DNA of 64,000 nucleotides from JAMXLO01 sp963749575 (GCA_963749575.1 CAVVNM010000023.1:124001-188000); one strand, 5' to 3'. Numbered from the stretch's first letter, positions 43,811 through 53,596 are shown. The notes: a model not told the origin generated them from the letters alone. Translations and numbers: made by a program.

Positions 43811-44416
43811 CTATCCCGCGAGAAAACCCGCCGCCAGGAACTGGGCGAACGCGCGCGCCCGGTGGCTTACGGCGTGCTTCTCGGCCGGATCGAGTTCGCC
43901 GAACGTCTTCGCGCTGCCGGACGGTACGAACATCGGGTCGTAGCCGAAACCCTTGTCGCCACGCGGCGGCCAGACGGCGGCGCCGTCGGCGCGGCCGACG
44001 AAGGTCGCGGTGTGACCGTCCGGCCATGCGATACACAGCGCGGCGATGAACCAGGCGCGCCGGTCCGATGCCTCGCCCATCTGGCGGTGCACACGCGCCA
44101 TCGCGGCGGCAAAATCCTTTCCCGGACCTGCCCAGCGGGCCGAATGCACGCCGGGCGCGCCGGCCAGCGCGGCGACGCAGAAGCCGGAATCGTCCGCCAG
44201 CGCCGGCAGTCCGCTCGCCCGTGCGGCTGCAAGCGCCTTGATGCGCGCGTTGCCGGCAAAGTCCGGCGCGTCCTCCGTCGGCTCCGGCAGGTCGAGGGAA
44301 CCTGCGGAAATCATCTCGATAGCGTGCGGCCGCAGCAGATCGGCGAGTTCGGCGAGCTTACCGGGGTTGTGGCTGGCCAGGACCAGCCGTGCGCCGGCGG
44401 CGAGCCTACGCGCCAT
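43811..44416 (-). CDS. rdgB: non-canonical purine NTP pyrophosphatase (RdgB/HAM1)
   Basis: A 201-aa house-cleaning enzyme that hydrolyses dITP and XTP. The motif ASHNPGKLAEL near the N-terminus, ADDSGFCVAAL and the C-terminal FGYDPMFVP and SHRARAF blocks identify it, and the length is normal. It overlaps the rph stop by 11 bp and is probably cotranscribed with it, as in many proteobacteria. Confidence 0.95.
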   Translation of the reverse strand: MARRLAAGARLVLASHNPGKLAELADLLRPHAIEMISAGSLDLPEPTEDAPDFAGNARIKALAAARASGLPALADDSGFCVAALAGAPGVHSARWAGPGKDFAAAMARVHRQMGEASDRRAWFIAALCIAWPDGHTATFVGRADGAAVWPPRGDKGFGYDPMFVPSGSAKTFGELDPAEKHAVSHRARAFAQFLAAGFLAG

Positions 44417-45125
44417 CGATCGCCGCGCGCTGCGCCTCGAACAGCGTCGCGACGCCGTGGCGGGCGAGGCCCAGCATGCCGAGGAACTGCGCCTCGCTGA
44501 ACGCGCTGCGCTCGGCGGTGCCCTGGATTTCGACGATGCCGCCGCTGTCGGTCAGCACGAAGTTGGCATCGGCGTCGGCCGAGGAATCCTCCGCGTAGTC
44601 CAGATCGAGCACCGGCTCGCCGCCCGATATGCCGCACGAGACCGCGGCGACCTGGCCGATCAGCGGCAGGGTCTTGATAACGTTCATCCGTTGCATATGG
44701 CGGAAGGCGAGGCTGAGTGCCACCCAGGCACCGGTGATCGCCGCACAACGCGTGCCGCCATCGGCGTTCAGCACATCGCAATCCAGCGTGACGGTGACCT
44801 CACCCATTTTCGATCGGTCCACCACCGCGCGCAGGGCGCGGCCGATCAGCCGCTGGATCTCCTGCGTGCGGCCCGACTGCTTGCCGCGCGCGGCCTCGCG
44901 TTCGCCGCGCGTATGGGTGGCGCGCGGCAACATGCCGTATTCCGCGGTGATCCAGCCCTGCCCGGAATTGCGCATGAACGGTGGCACGCGGCCTTCCACG
45001 CTGGCGGCACACAGCACCTCGGTGTTGCCCATGCGGATCAGGCAGGAGCCTTCGGCGTGGCGCGAAAAGCCCGGCGTCAGCGAGACCGCGCGCAAGGTAT
45101 CGTGGGTTCGGCCGGATGGGCGCAT
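44406..45125 (-). CDS. rph: ribonuclease PH
   Basis: A 239-aa phosphorolytic exoribonuclease that trims the 3' ends of tRNA precursors. Landmarks are RPSGRTHDTLRAV at the start, WITAEYGMLPRATHTR, GRTQEIQRLIGRALRAVVD and LDCDVLNADGGTRCAAITGA with the phosphate/metal residues. The ATG at 45125 is the usual start (MRPSGR); an upstream ATG at 45155 would add ten residues. Upstream, 149 bp separate it from the divergent dipeptide-binding protein. Confidence 0.96.
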   Translation of the reverse strand: MRPSGRTHDTLRAVSLTPGFSRHAEGSCLIRMGNTEVLCAASVEGRVPPFMRNSGQGWITAEYGMLPRATHTRGEREAARGKQSGRTQEIQRLIGRALRAVVDRSKMGEVTVTLDCDVLNADGGTRCAAITGAWVALSLAFRHMQRMNVIKTLPLIGQVAAVSCGISGGEPVLDLDYAEDSSADADANFVLTDSGGIVEIQGTAERSAFSEAQFLGMLGLARHGVATLFEAQRAAIDGA

Positions 45126-45198
45126 GGCTGCTCCTGTCGGATGATGCGCGACCATAGAACGGCGCGGTGGCGTCGGCCATTCGTCACGATCGGGTTTG

Positions 45199-45227
45199 TT
45201 GACGCCGCGGTTCCGGCCTGCATACCG
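45199..45227 (+). promoter_or_regulatory. possible promoter of the dipeptide ABC operon
   Basis: TTGACG and ATACCG are separated by 17 bp in the 149-bp gap, 48 bp before the binding-protein ATG. The -35 match is good and the -10 is poor, so this is only a candidate. Confidence 0.3.
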
Positions 45228-45274
45228 TACCGCGCAGGGCCGGCGTGACGAGACCGGCGACGAGGGGAGAAGAC

Positions 45275-46852
45275 ATGCCGTACCGTTTGCGCTCTGCCCT
45301 GATCGCTGCCCTCGCGACGCTGGTCGTGCAGACCGGATCGGCTGAAACGATCGCGCGGGTCGGTGTCGCCGCGCGCGACCTGGGCGCGCTCGACCCCGCG
45401 TTTGGCATCGGCAACGGCGACGAATTCGGCATCCGCCAGATCTACAACACGCTGGTCAGCCCGCCGGACGGCACGACGAAGATCCAGGCAGACCAGCTGC
45501 AGGGCGAGCTCGCGGAAACCTGGGAGATGTCGCCCGACGCGCGCACCTGGACCTTCCATCTGCGGCATGGCGTGCAGTGGCACAAGGGGTTCGGCGAAGT
45601 CACCTCGGACGACGTGGCGTTCACCATCCATCGCATGGCCGATCCGAAGACCGGTTCGCAGTATTCAGCCAATTTCCGCCAGATCGAGAGCGTCGATACG
45701 CCTGATGCGTACACGGTGGTGATGCATCTCAGCCAACCCAACCCGTTCATCTATGCGTTCTGCTGCATGCCGCGCTTCGGCGGCTACATGCAGAGCCGCA
45801 AGGCGGTCGAGCAGCTTGGCGACAAGCTGCGCCTCAACCCGGTGGGCAGCGGACCGTTCGAGTTCGTCAGCTACGAACCGAAGCAGAAGATCGTCACCCG
45901 TGCGTTCGAACATTACTGGGGCGGCAAGCCGAAGATCGACCGTCTGGAGGAGCTGTTTCTGACGGAAACCGCCCCGCGCACACTCGCCTTCGTCAAGGGT
46001 GACGTAGACATGATCGAGGGCGCCGCCGTCCCCGGCTGGTTTCCCAGCCTGAAGAAGCAGAAGCCGGACGCGATCTTCGACTACGGCCGGCCGGGCGGCA
46101 CCTGGGCGCTGTTCCTCAACATGACGCGCAAGCCGCTGGACGACATCCGCGTCCGTCAGGCGATCGCGCATGCGATCGATCCGACTGCGTGGCTGAACGC
46201 GTTCGGCGACTTCGTCGAGCCGATGTACGGCATCTCGCCGCAGGGGTTCTACGGGTCGCTCGGCAAGGAGGACATTCCGCCGGACTGGCCCTACACGTTC
46301 GATCAACAGCGCAGCAAGAAGCTGCTGGCCGACGCCGGCATGCCGAATGGCTTCAGCATCGACGTGTTCATCAGCGAGCGCGAGGAGTACAAGACCAATC
46401 TGCTGATCGTGCAGGAACAGCTTCGCAAGGTCGGCATCCAGATCAACATGCGGCTGGTGGATCACGCCAGCTATCACGTCGATATCCGGCGCGATCTCGA
46501 TCCGATCGTGGTCTACGGCACTGGGCAGCCGCCGCTGACGCAGGCAATTCTGAACGCATTCTATGATTCGCGCTCGATCGTGGGCAAGCCGACGCACAAC
46601 ATGAATTTCTCCCACTTCGGCGATATGGCGGGGAATGTCGATGCGATGATCGATCGGGCGCACCAGGAGGTCGATGACGCGAAGCGACTGGCGTTGCTGA
46701 AGGAAATTCAGCTGCAGATTTTGCAGCAGGTGCCGGTGGTGCCGCTGCCGAGCCCGGCGGGGACGTGGGTGCACAATCCGCGGCTGGAGATCGGCTTTCC
46801 GGTGAAGGCGTTCATGGGCACGTTCACGCTGGGCCGGGCGAGCGTGCATTGA
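45275..46852 (+). CDS. dipeptide/opine-type ABC transporter substrate-binding protein (family 5)
   Basis: A 525-aa periplasmic binding protein with leader MPYRLRSALIAALATLVVQTGSA and family 5 features: ELAETWEMSPDARTWTFHLRHGVQWH, DVAFTIHRM, NPVGSGPFEFVSYEP and FNMTRKPLDDIRVRQAIAHAID-like motif near 290. The ATG at 45275 has a strong GAGGGGAGA ribosome site. It starts a five-gene operon with two permeases and two ATPases. The ligand is unknown; the downstream oxidoreductases hint at a sugar or opine-like compound. Confidence 0.92.
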   Translation: MPYRLRSALIAALATLVVQTGSAETIARVGVAARDLGALDPAFGIGNGDEFGIRQIYNTLVSPPDGTTKIQADQLQGELAETWEMSPDARTWTFHLRHGVQWHKGFGEVTSDDVAFTIHRMADPKTGSQYSANFRQIESVDTPDAYTVVMHLSQPNPFIYAFCCMPRFGGYMQSRKAVEQLGDKLRLNPVGSGPFEFVSYEPKQKIVTRAFEHYWGGKPKIDRLEELFLTETAPRTLAFVKGDVDMIEGAAVPGWFPSLKKQKPDAIFDYGRPGGTWALFLNMTRKPLDDIRVRQAIAHAIDPTAWLNAFGDFVEPMYGISPQGFYGSLGKEDIPPDWPYTFDQQRSKKLLADAGMPNGFSIDVFISEREEYKTNLLIVQEQLRKVGIQINMRLVDHASYHVDIRRDLDPIVVYGTGQPPLTQAILNAFYDSRSIVGKPTHNMNFSHFGDMAGNVDAMIDRAHQEVDDAKRLALLKEIQLQILQQVPVVPLPSPAGTWVHNPRLEIGFPVKAFMGTFTLGRASVH

Positions 46853-46877
46853 GCGACTGCGTAGTGGCGGCGGGCTG

Positions 46878-47814
46878 ATGGCCGGCTACATCCTGCGTCG
46901 CTGCCTGGAGGTCATCCCCACCGTCCTGCTGGTGCTGACGCTGGTTTTCCTCGCCCTCCGCATCCTGCCCGGTGACCCCGCGATTGCCGCTCTCGGCGAG
47001 TACGCGACGCCGGAAGCCATCGCCACGTTCCGCCAGAAGCTTGGTCTCGATCAGCCGCTGTGGGTGCAGTACCCTCAGCTTCGTCGGCCATGCCCTCACC
47101 GGCGATTTCGGCGTATCGATGACCAATGGCACGTCGATCAACGCGCTGCTGATCAGCAGCCTGCCGTACACGATCGAGCTCGCGCTCGCCGCAACGCTGA
47201 TCGGCATCGTCATCGGTGTGCCACTCGGCGCCTGGGCGGCAGTGCGTCGCAACCGCTCGCCCGACGTCATCGGCCGGATGTTCGCGCTCGCCGGTTTCTC
47301 ACTGCCCGACTTCTATGTCGGCGTGCTGCTGCTGATCGCCTTCTCGCTGCATCTCGACTGGTTCCCGATGCTGGGCGGCGGCGAGGGCTTGTTCGATCGG
47401 CTGTACCATCTGGTGCTGCCGGCGGTCACGCTCGGCGTGGTGATGGCCGCCTTCGTCATGCGGCTGACCCGCTCATCGCTGTTGGAGGTGCTTCGCCGCG
47501 ACTACGTGCGCACCGCGCGCGGCAAGGGTGTCGCCGAACACTGGGTGATCTTCAAGCACGCGCTGCGCAACGCGCTGATCCCCGTGACGACGGGCGTCGG
47601 CATCTACCTGCTCACCACGCTCTCCGGCACTATCACGGTGGAACTGGTGTTCTCCCGTCCGGGCCTGGGACAGTTGCTGATCGGCGGCATCACCGCACGC
47701 GACTACACCATGGTGCAGGCCGGCCTTGTGGTGTTTGCGTTCTTCGTGGTGCTGGTGAACCTGCTGACCGACCTGCTGTGCGCGGCGATCGATCCCCGGA
47801 TCACGCTGCGATGA
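46878..47814 (+). CDS. dipeptide-type ABC permease 1 (DppB-like), interrupted by a one-base frameshift
   Basis: The N-terminal part reads ...PEAIATFRQKLGLDQPLWVQY, the conserved start of DppB/OppB permeases. The frame is then lost. Removing one C of the CCC at 47072-47074 joins it to LSFVGHALTGDFGVSM and restores a 311-aa permease with RLTRSSLLEVLRRDYVRTARGKG, the EAA-type loop. The stop overlaps the next start (ATGA). An indel in the sequence is the simplest explanation. Confidence 0.87.
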
Positions 47815-48680
47815 GCGATCTCGCCGAACGGCTGGGGATCGACGCGCAACGCGGCGCCGTGCTGGCCTATGTCAAGGGCAACACCGTCGCGTCGATCGGT
47901 ATCCTGCTGGTGGCGCTGCTGATCGTGCTGGCGCTCGCCGGCCGATGGCTGGTGCCGCATGATCCTTTGGAACAGAGCTTCCTCAGCGCCGGGCAGGGAC
48001 CTTCGACAGAATTCTGGTTCGGCACCGACGCCTTCGGCCGCGACGTGTTCTCGCGGGTACTGCTGGGCACGCAGGCGTCACTGTCGATCGGCGTCACTGC
48101 GCCAGTACTTGCCGCGCTGTTCGGCACCTGGGCCGGCATGCTCGCCGGCTATTTCGGCGGCTGGACCGACCGGCTGCTCAGCCGGTTTTCCGATCTGCTG
48201 ATGTCGTTCCCTTCGCTGCTGCTCGGCGTGATGATCGCCGCCGCGCTCGGACCGGGGTTTCGCACCGCCATCGTCGCCATCGCCATCGCGCTGTTCCCGC
48301 GCTTCGTGCGGCTGGCGCGTTCGGCCACACAGGTGGTGCGTCGCGAGCCGTTCATCGACGCCTCGATCGCATCGGGCCGCGGACCGTTCGCGATCATGGC
48401 GCGCCATGTGCTGCCGAACATTGCCGGTCCGCTCATCGTGGCGCTCAGCCTGTGGATCGCGACCGCGATTCGGCTGGAGGCGGCGCTGTCGTTCCTCGGC
48501 CTCGGCACGCAGCCGCCGGCGCCGAGCTGGGGCAACATGATCCGCGAGGGTATGGGCGACCTGGTGGGCGACCCATGGCCCGCGGCGTTTGCCGGCGCGG
48601 CGATCACTGTCGCGGTGCTGGCGTTCAACATGGTGGGCGACGCCCTGCGCGACCTGCTCGATCCGGAGCTGGATACGTGA
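47811..48680 (+). CDS. dipeptide-type ABC permease 2 (DppC-like)
   Basis: A 289-aa membrane protein with the N-terminal cytoplasmic segment and first helix VASIGILLVALLIVLALAG, the periplasmic FGTDAFGRDVFSRVLLGTQASL block, the EAA loop REPFIDASIASGRGPFAIMARHVLPN and the C-terminal SFLGLGTQPPAPSWGNMI. It pairs with the DppB-like permease and overlaps both neighbours by 4 bp. Confidence 0.94.
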   Translation: MSDLAERLGIDAQRGAVLAYVKGNTVASIGILLVALLIVLALAGRWLVPHDPLEQSFLSAGQGPSTEFWFGTDAFGRDVFSRVLLGTQASLSIGVTAPVLAALFGTWAGMLAGYFGGWTDRLLSRFSDLLMSFPSLLLGVMIAAALGPGFRTAIVAIAIALFPRFVRLARSATQVVRREPFIDASIASGRGPFAIMARHVLPNIAGPLIVALSLWIATAIRLEAALSFLGLGTQPPAPSWGNMIREGMGDLVGDPWPAAFAGAAITVAVLAFNMVGDALRDLLDPELDT

Positions 48681-49645
48681 ACCAACCGTTGCTCGCGGTC
48701 GATGATCTGTGCGTGCACCTGTTCACTCCGCGGGGTGTGGTGCGCGCGGTGGATGGCGTGGGGTTTTCGCTCGCCGCAGGTGCATCGCTGGGGATCGTCG
48801 GCGAGTCCGGGTGCGGCAAGACGATGACGGCGCTGGCAATGATGCGGCTGATCCCCAGCCCACCGGCGCGCATCGTGTCGGGACGTATCATGTTCGACGG
48901 CGAGGATGTCGCGGCACTCGATCAGGCACGGCTGCGCGAACTGCGCGGCAACGCCATGGCGATGATCTACCAGGATCCGATGACCACGCTCAATCCGGTG
49001 TTCACGGTGGGCGAGCAGATCGCCGAAGCAGTGCGCCTGCATCGCGCTGCGTCGCGCGCGACGGCGCTGGCGCGTGCGGTGGAGATGCTGGACCTGGTGG
49101 GCATTCCCGATCCGTCGCGTTGCGCACGGTCGTATCCGCATCAGCTGTCCGGCGGCATGCGTCAGCGCGCGGTGATCGCAATGGCGCTGGCGTGCCATCC
49201 CAAGCTGCTGATCGCGGATGAACCGACTACCGCACTGGACGTGACGGTCCAGGCGCAGATCCTCGATCTGATGCGGCGGGTGCAGCAGGAGCTGGGCACA
49301 GCGATCATCCTGATCACCCACGATCTCGGTGTGATCGCCGACCTGGTCGATACGGTGGTGGTGATGTACGCCGGCAAGGTGGTGGAACGCGCACCGGTGA
49401 AGCGGCTGTTCGCGGCACCGCGGCATCCTTACACACAGGGGTTGTTGCGTTCGGTACCGTCGCTGGAGGCACGCGAACATCGCATGCGGACGATCGAGGG
49501 CACGGTGCCATCGGCGTTCGCCATGCCGCAGGGCTGCCGGTTTCATCCGCGCTGCGCGCTCGCGCGCGATATCTGCCGGACCGACCAGCCGCCGGTGGTG
49601 CACGATGGCATGGGTGGCGAAGCGGCGTGCTGGGCATTGGCGTGA
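48677..49645 (+). CDS. dipeptide-type ABC ATPase 1 (DppD-like)
   Basis: A 322-aa ATPase with Walker A GESGCGKT, Q-loop IYQDPMTTLNPV, signature LSGGMRQR and Walker B LLIADEPTTALD. The C-terminal oligopeptide/dipeptide transporter domain with CRFHPRCALARDIC is present. It starts with GTG overlapping the DppC stop and its stop overlaps the GTG of the next ATPase. Confidence 0.93.
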   Translation: MNQPLLAVDDLCVHLFTPRGVVRAVDGVGFSLAAGASLGIVGESGCGKTMTALAMMRLIPSPPARIVSGRIMFDGEDVAALDQARLRELRGNAMAMIYQDPMTTLNPVFTVGEQIAEAVRLHRAASRATALARAVEMLDLVGIPDPSRCARSYPHQLSGGMRQRAVIAMALACHPKLLIADEPTTALDVTVQAQILDLMRRVQQELGTAIILITHDLGVIADLVDTVVVMYAGKVVERAPVKRLFAAPRHPYTQGLLRSVPSLEAREHRMRTIEGTVPSAFAMPQGCRFHPRCALARDICRTDQPPVVHDGMGGEAACWALA

Positions 49646-50670
49646 GTGTGCCCCTGCTGCAGGTCGGCGATCTGACCAAGCATTTCCCGATTACCGGAGG
49701 CCCCGCGGGCATCCGCACGGTCGGCCAGGTACGGGCGGTGGATGGCGTATCGTTCGATCTTGCTGCCGGCGAGACACTGGCACTGGTGGGCGAGTCCGGC
49801 TGTGGCAAATCCACCACCGGGCGGATGTTGCTGCGGCTCACCGAGCCAACCTCCGGCAGCATCAGATTTGCCGGCGAGGACCTGCTGGCACTCGGGCACC
49901 GGGCACTGCGGCGGCGGCGCCGCACGATGCAGATCGTGTTTCAGGATCCGTTTTCCTCGCTCAGTCCGCGCCAGCATGTGGAGGATATCGTTGCCGAACC
50001 GCTGGACGTGTACCGGCTGTGCGCGACGCGGGCCGAACGACGCGAACGGGTGATCGAACTGTTGCGTCTGGTCGGGCTGGATGCCGGGCATCTGCGCCGC
50101 TATCCGTTCGAATTCTCGGGCGGCCAGCGGCAGCGCATCGCGATCGCGCGTGCGCTCGCGCCGGAGCCGCAGATGATCGTGGCCGATGAGCCGGTGTCGG
50201 CACTGGACGTGTCGATCCGCTCACAGGTGGTCAATCTGCTGCAGGACCTGCAGGAGCGGTTCGCGATCGCATACCTGTTCATCTCGCACGATCTGGCGGT
50301 GGTGCGGCACATCGCGCATCGCATCGCGGTGATGTACCTCGGCCGGCTGGTGGAACTGGCTGACCGCGATGCGTTGTTCGAGGCGCCGCACCACCCCTAC
50401 ACGCAGGCGCTGTTGTCGGCGGTGCCGGCACCCGATCCGGAGCGCAAGAGCGCGCGCATCATCCTGCACGGCGACGTGCCGAGCCCGGCGCGGGTGCCGT
50501 CGGGGTGCCATTTCCATCCGCGGTGTCCGATCGCGCAGGCCGTGTGCCGCGAAAGCGTGCCGCCGCTGCGGGAAGTGGCGGATGGCCGATCGGTGGCCTG
50601 CCATTTCGGCCGGCCGTTCCCGATCAACCGCTATGGCAACCACGAGACCCAGCCGTCGCGCACCGGATGA
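49642..50670 (+). CDS. dipeptide-type ABC ATPase 2 (DppF-like)
   Basis: A 342-aa ATPase with Walker A GESGCGKSTTGR, Q-loop VFQDPFSSLSPRQ, signature FSGGQRQR and Walker B MIVADEPVSALD, plus the C-terminal CHFHPRCPIAQAVC segment. The GTG at 49642 overlaps the previous stop (GTGA); an ATG at 49627 would overlap more. It is the last gene of the operon, and its 3' end overlaps the convergent Gfo/Idh gene by 40 bp. Confidence 0.93.
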   Translation: MSVPLLQVGDLTKHFPITGGPAGIRTVGQVRAVDGVSFDLAAGETLALVGESGCGKSTTGRMLLRLTEPTSGSIRFAGEDLLALGHRALRRRRRTMQIVFQDPFSSLSPRQHVEDIVAEPLDVYRLCATRAERRERVIELLRLVGLDAGHLRRYPFEFSGGQRQRIAIARALAPEPQMIVADEPVSALDVSIRSQVVNLLQDLQERFAIAYLFISHDLAVVRHIAHRIAVMYLGRLVELADRDALFEAPHHPYTQALLSAVPAPDPERKSARIILHGDVPSPARVPSGCHFHPRCPIAQAVCRESVPPLREVADGRSVACHFGRPFPINRYGNHETQPSRTG

Positions 50671-51705
50671 TCCGGCGGCAGCGGCAGTTCGACGGCGGCG
50701 TTGCAGGCGGAACTGTAGTAGATCGCCGCGGCCAGTTCGAGCGAGCGATACGCGTCCTGCAAGCTCAGCGGCCAGGGCGCGGTGCCCTCGAGTGCCGGGT
50801 GCATCGCTGCGAACAGACCGGCAAAACCTTCCTGCTGCGGTGCGAAATCCTGCAAGGCCGCATCGATGTCGGATTGCGGGCGAGTCCCACGCGCAACGAA
50901 GCGCCAGTCGCCTTCTGCCGGGCGATACGGCGGCACGCCCGGGCTCTCCGCCGTCAGGTCCGCGAAGCAGAACCGGAACCTGCTCAGCTCCTCCGCCGCG
51001 CCGAGTGTCACGGATGACGTGACCAGCGCGCCAGATGCCATTTCCAGGCAGATCGCGGCGCAGTCCTCGGTCTCGATCGCGTTCACCATGGTGGCGACCT
51101 TGGCGAACACCCGGCGGACCGGTCCCAGTGCGCATGTCAGCATGTCATGCGCGTGGATTGCGTGACCGAGGATCGCCCCACCCAGTTCGGTCGTCTTCCG
51201 GCCGCGCCATGTCACGTCGTAATAGGCCGGCAGGCGGTTCCAGTGGGTTTCGATGCTGGCGATCAGCGGCCGGCCGGTCACTCCGGCGGCGATCAGGCGG
51301 CGTAGCCGCGCCAGTCCGTTACCGTAACGGGTCCTGATAGACCGGAACCACCGCGCGGCCGGCACTCTCGGCCAGCTGCTGAATGCGCGCCACGTCGCGC
51401 AGCGATCCGACCAGCGGCTTCTCGCACACCACATGTTTGCCGGCCTGCAACGCCTGCTCAATCGCGCGGAGGTGCAGTGCGGGCGGCAGGCAAATGTCGA
51501 TCAGATCGATTTCGGTGCGTGCCAGCACCGCGGTGTAAGACGACTCCACCGCCGCACCCGTGGTGGCGGCAAGCCTGGCTGCGCGCGCCGCATCCAGGTC
51601 GCAGACGACCACCACCTGATAACGCGCGGCATTCTCCCGGTACGCTGCGACATGGGCCGCGCCGATGCCGGCGCCGATCACCGCGACGCGGAACTGCCGG
51701 CTCAT
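50631..51705 (-). CDS. Gfo/Idh/MocA-family oxidoreductase, interrupted by a one-base frameshift
   Basis: The N-terminal part has the NAD-binding Rossmann start FRVAVIGAGIGAAHVAAYRE and the family motif GKHVVCEKPLVGS. The frame then breaks after ...GRAVVPVYQ. Removing one C of the CC at 51333-51334 restores the continuation RYGNGLARLRRLIAAG and a 357-aa protein with the C-terminal GAILGHAIHAHDMLTCALG region. The ATG at 51705 overlaps the stop of the next gene upstream (ATGA). It probably acts on a sugar or cyclitol. Confidence 0.85.
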
Positions 51706-52736
51706 CGCAGGTTGCCCAGCCGGGTAGCCGTGGCCTCGGCCTGCAGCGCCAGCTCCATGACCTTGAAGCAATGGGCCTGCGGCATCGCACGCTCGGTACG
51801 GTCGAGCACGTCGGCGATCAGGTTCGCGGCGTACGGCAGGCCGGCATCGCCGCAATCGATGTGGCGGGTGTCCTTGTTGTCGACCAGGAACAGATGGTCG
51901 ATGCCTGGCCGGCCGGCGATATCGACGTATTTGCGCAGCTCGATATAGCCGTCGGTGCCGAGGATGGTCAGCCTGCCATCGCCCCAGTTGGCCAGGCCGT
52001 CCGGCGTGTACCAATCGACGCGGATATAGCCCTGGGCGCGATCGCTGCGCAGCAGCACCTCGCCGAAATCCTCCAGGCCCGGATCGGCCGGATTGGCAAA
52101 GTTGCCGACCGATGCGGCCACGATCTCGGCGTCGGTCGATCCGGTGAAGGTGAGGAACTGCTCGACCTGATGGCTGGCGATGTCGCACAGCACGCCGCCA
52201 TATTTGTCGCGCTGGAAGAACCAGGCCGGGCGTAGCAGCCGGTTGAGCCGATGCGGTCCCAGCCCGACGGTCTGCACCACCCGACCGACCGCGCCGGCGT
52301 TGACCAGTTCGATCGCGCGCGTCACGGCGGCGACCTCGAACCGCTCGGAGTAGTTGACCGACCAGATGCGGCCGGTCTCGGCGACCGTGCGTCGCAGCTC
52401 CGCGAGCTGCTCGGCGGTGGTGCAGCCGGGCTTGTCGCTCATCACGTCCTTGCCGTGGCGCATCGCATCGATGGCGATCGCGGCACGGTCGCAGTTGATT
52501 GCCGCGGTAAGCACCAGCTTCACCGTGGGATCTTCCAGCAGGCGGCGCTTGTCGGTGACACGCGGGATGTGTGGATAGCGCTTGATGAACCCGTTCAGCG
52601 GCTGTGGTTCGCCGTCGGTCCAGTAGCCGATGCACTCGCAGCCGTGTTCAAGCAGCCGCCCGGCCATTTCATACATGTGGCGGTGATCGAGCCCGATCGC
52701 GGCGAATTTGACACTGCGTGAGACAGCCGCGGCCAT
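51702..52736 (-). CDS. Gfo/Idh/MocA-family oxidoreductase
   Basis: A 344-aa protein with FAAIGLDHRHMYEMAGRLLEHG, the MSDKPGCTTAEQLAEL version of the EKP motif (Asp-Lys-Pro) and VLCDIASHQVEQFLTFTG as the substrate-side His motif. The first motif is unusual (GLDHRH instead of GxGxxG), so the nucleotide site is divergent and the enzyme may use another ligand or cofactor. The ATG at 52736 follows the PhyH stop directly. It is cotranscribed with the second dehydrogenase and the dioxygenase. Confidence 0.88.
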   Translation of the reverse strand: MAAAVSRSVKFAAIGLDHRHMYEMAGRLLEHGCECIGYWTDGEPQPLNGFIKRYPHIPRVTDKRRLLEDPTVKLVLTAAINCDRAAIAIDAMRHGKDVMSDKPGCTTAEQLAELRRTVAETGRIWSVNYSERFEVAAVTRAIELVNAGAVGRVVQTVGLGPHRLNRLLRPAWFFQRDKYGGVLCDIASHQVEQFLTFTGSTDAEIVAASVGNFANPADPGLEDFGEVLLRSDRAQGYIRVDWYTPDGLANWGDGRLTILGTDGYIELRKYVDIAGRPGIDHLFLVDNKDTRHIDCGDAGLPYAANLIADVLDRTERAMPQAHCFKVMELALQAEATATRLGNLR

Positions 52737-52738
52737 GG

Positions 52739-53596
52739 CTACGTGCCGGCCGGTGCGAACCGCGCTGCGTGGCGTTCGACCTGCTCGTGGTAGTTGGCGC
52801 GGTAGCGATCGCTGACCTGCTGATGCACGGCGAGCGCGGCGGGATCGCGTTCGGCCGTCGGGGGATCGATCAGGTCGAAGTGGCCGTAGCGATCCTCGCC
52901 GCGCACCAGCATCGCGCAGCAGCGGACGGGTCCCTCCACACGGACATGCGGCGGGATGTAGTTCAGCCCGATGCCGATCCTCCGATGCGACGCGTTGTTG
53001 GGCGCCGAGCGATGCACCGCCAGTTCGTGGTGCAGCGAGAACGAGCCGGCGGGCAGCGCCATCGCCACGGGGTGCGACTGGTCGAAGTCCTCCATGATCG
53101 TCTGGCCGGCACGGTTGATGCTGTTGGCGAGGCCCAGAGCGGCGTGATGATACTGACGCGGGGCCCCATGGCTGGAGAGTTGTTCCATGCAGCCGGCCTC
53201 GCGGCTGGCATCGGTCAGCGCGACCCAGGCGCAGACCTGCTGCTGCGGCTCGAGGCCGAAATACGTGCCGTCCTGATGCCAGGCGGCGAACGTCGGCGAG
53301 CGTGGCTCCTTGATGAAGAAGGTGCTGGTCCACACCAGGATGTTCGGGCCGATCACGTCCTCGATTGCGTCCAGGATGCGGGGGTGGCGGACCAGGTCGT
53401 TGAACCAGGGCGAGTGGGCGTATGCGTGTGAGCGCCACTTCACGTCGGCGTCGGCAACCGGCGAACCAAGGTCGGACTCCAGACGATGCAACCCGGCGAG
53501 GCAGGTGGCGACTTGGTCCGGCGTGAGGGCGGCAATCGGAAACACGAAGCCGTTGTGGCGGAACGACTCCACCTGAGACTGGGTCAGCGCTTTCAT
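52739..53596 (-). CDS. phytanoyl-CoA dioxygenase (PhyH) family protein
   Basis: A 285-aa Fe(II)/2-oxoglutarate-dependent oxygenase. The metal-binding triad is visible as H107 and D109 in AAWHQDGTYFG and the distal H195 in HHELAVHRSAPN, with Arg205 as the probable oxoglutarate anchor. It is the first gene of a leftward operon with two Gfo/Idh/MocA oxidoreductases, so it probably acts on the same substrate. The substrate is unknown. Confidence 0.88.
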   Translation of the reverse strand: MKALTQSQVESFRHNGFVFPIAALTPDQVATCLAGLHRLESDLGSPVADADVKWRSHAYAHSPWFNDLVRHPRILDAIEDVIGPNILVWTSTFFIKEPRSPTFAAWHQDGTYFGLEPQQQVCAWVALTDASREAGCMEQLSSHGAPRQYHHAALGLANSINRAGQTIMEDFDQSHPVAMALPAGSFSLHHELAVHRSAPNNASHRRIGIGLNYIPPHVRVEGPVRCCAMLVRGEDRYGHFDLIDPPTAERDPAALAVHQQVSDRYRANYHEQVERHAARFAPAGT

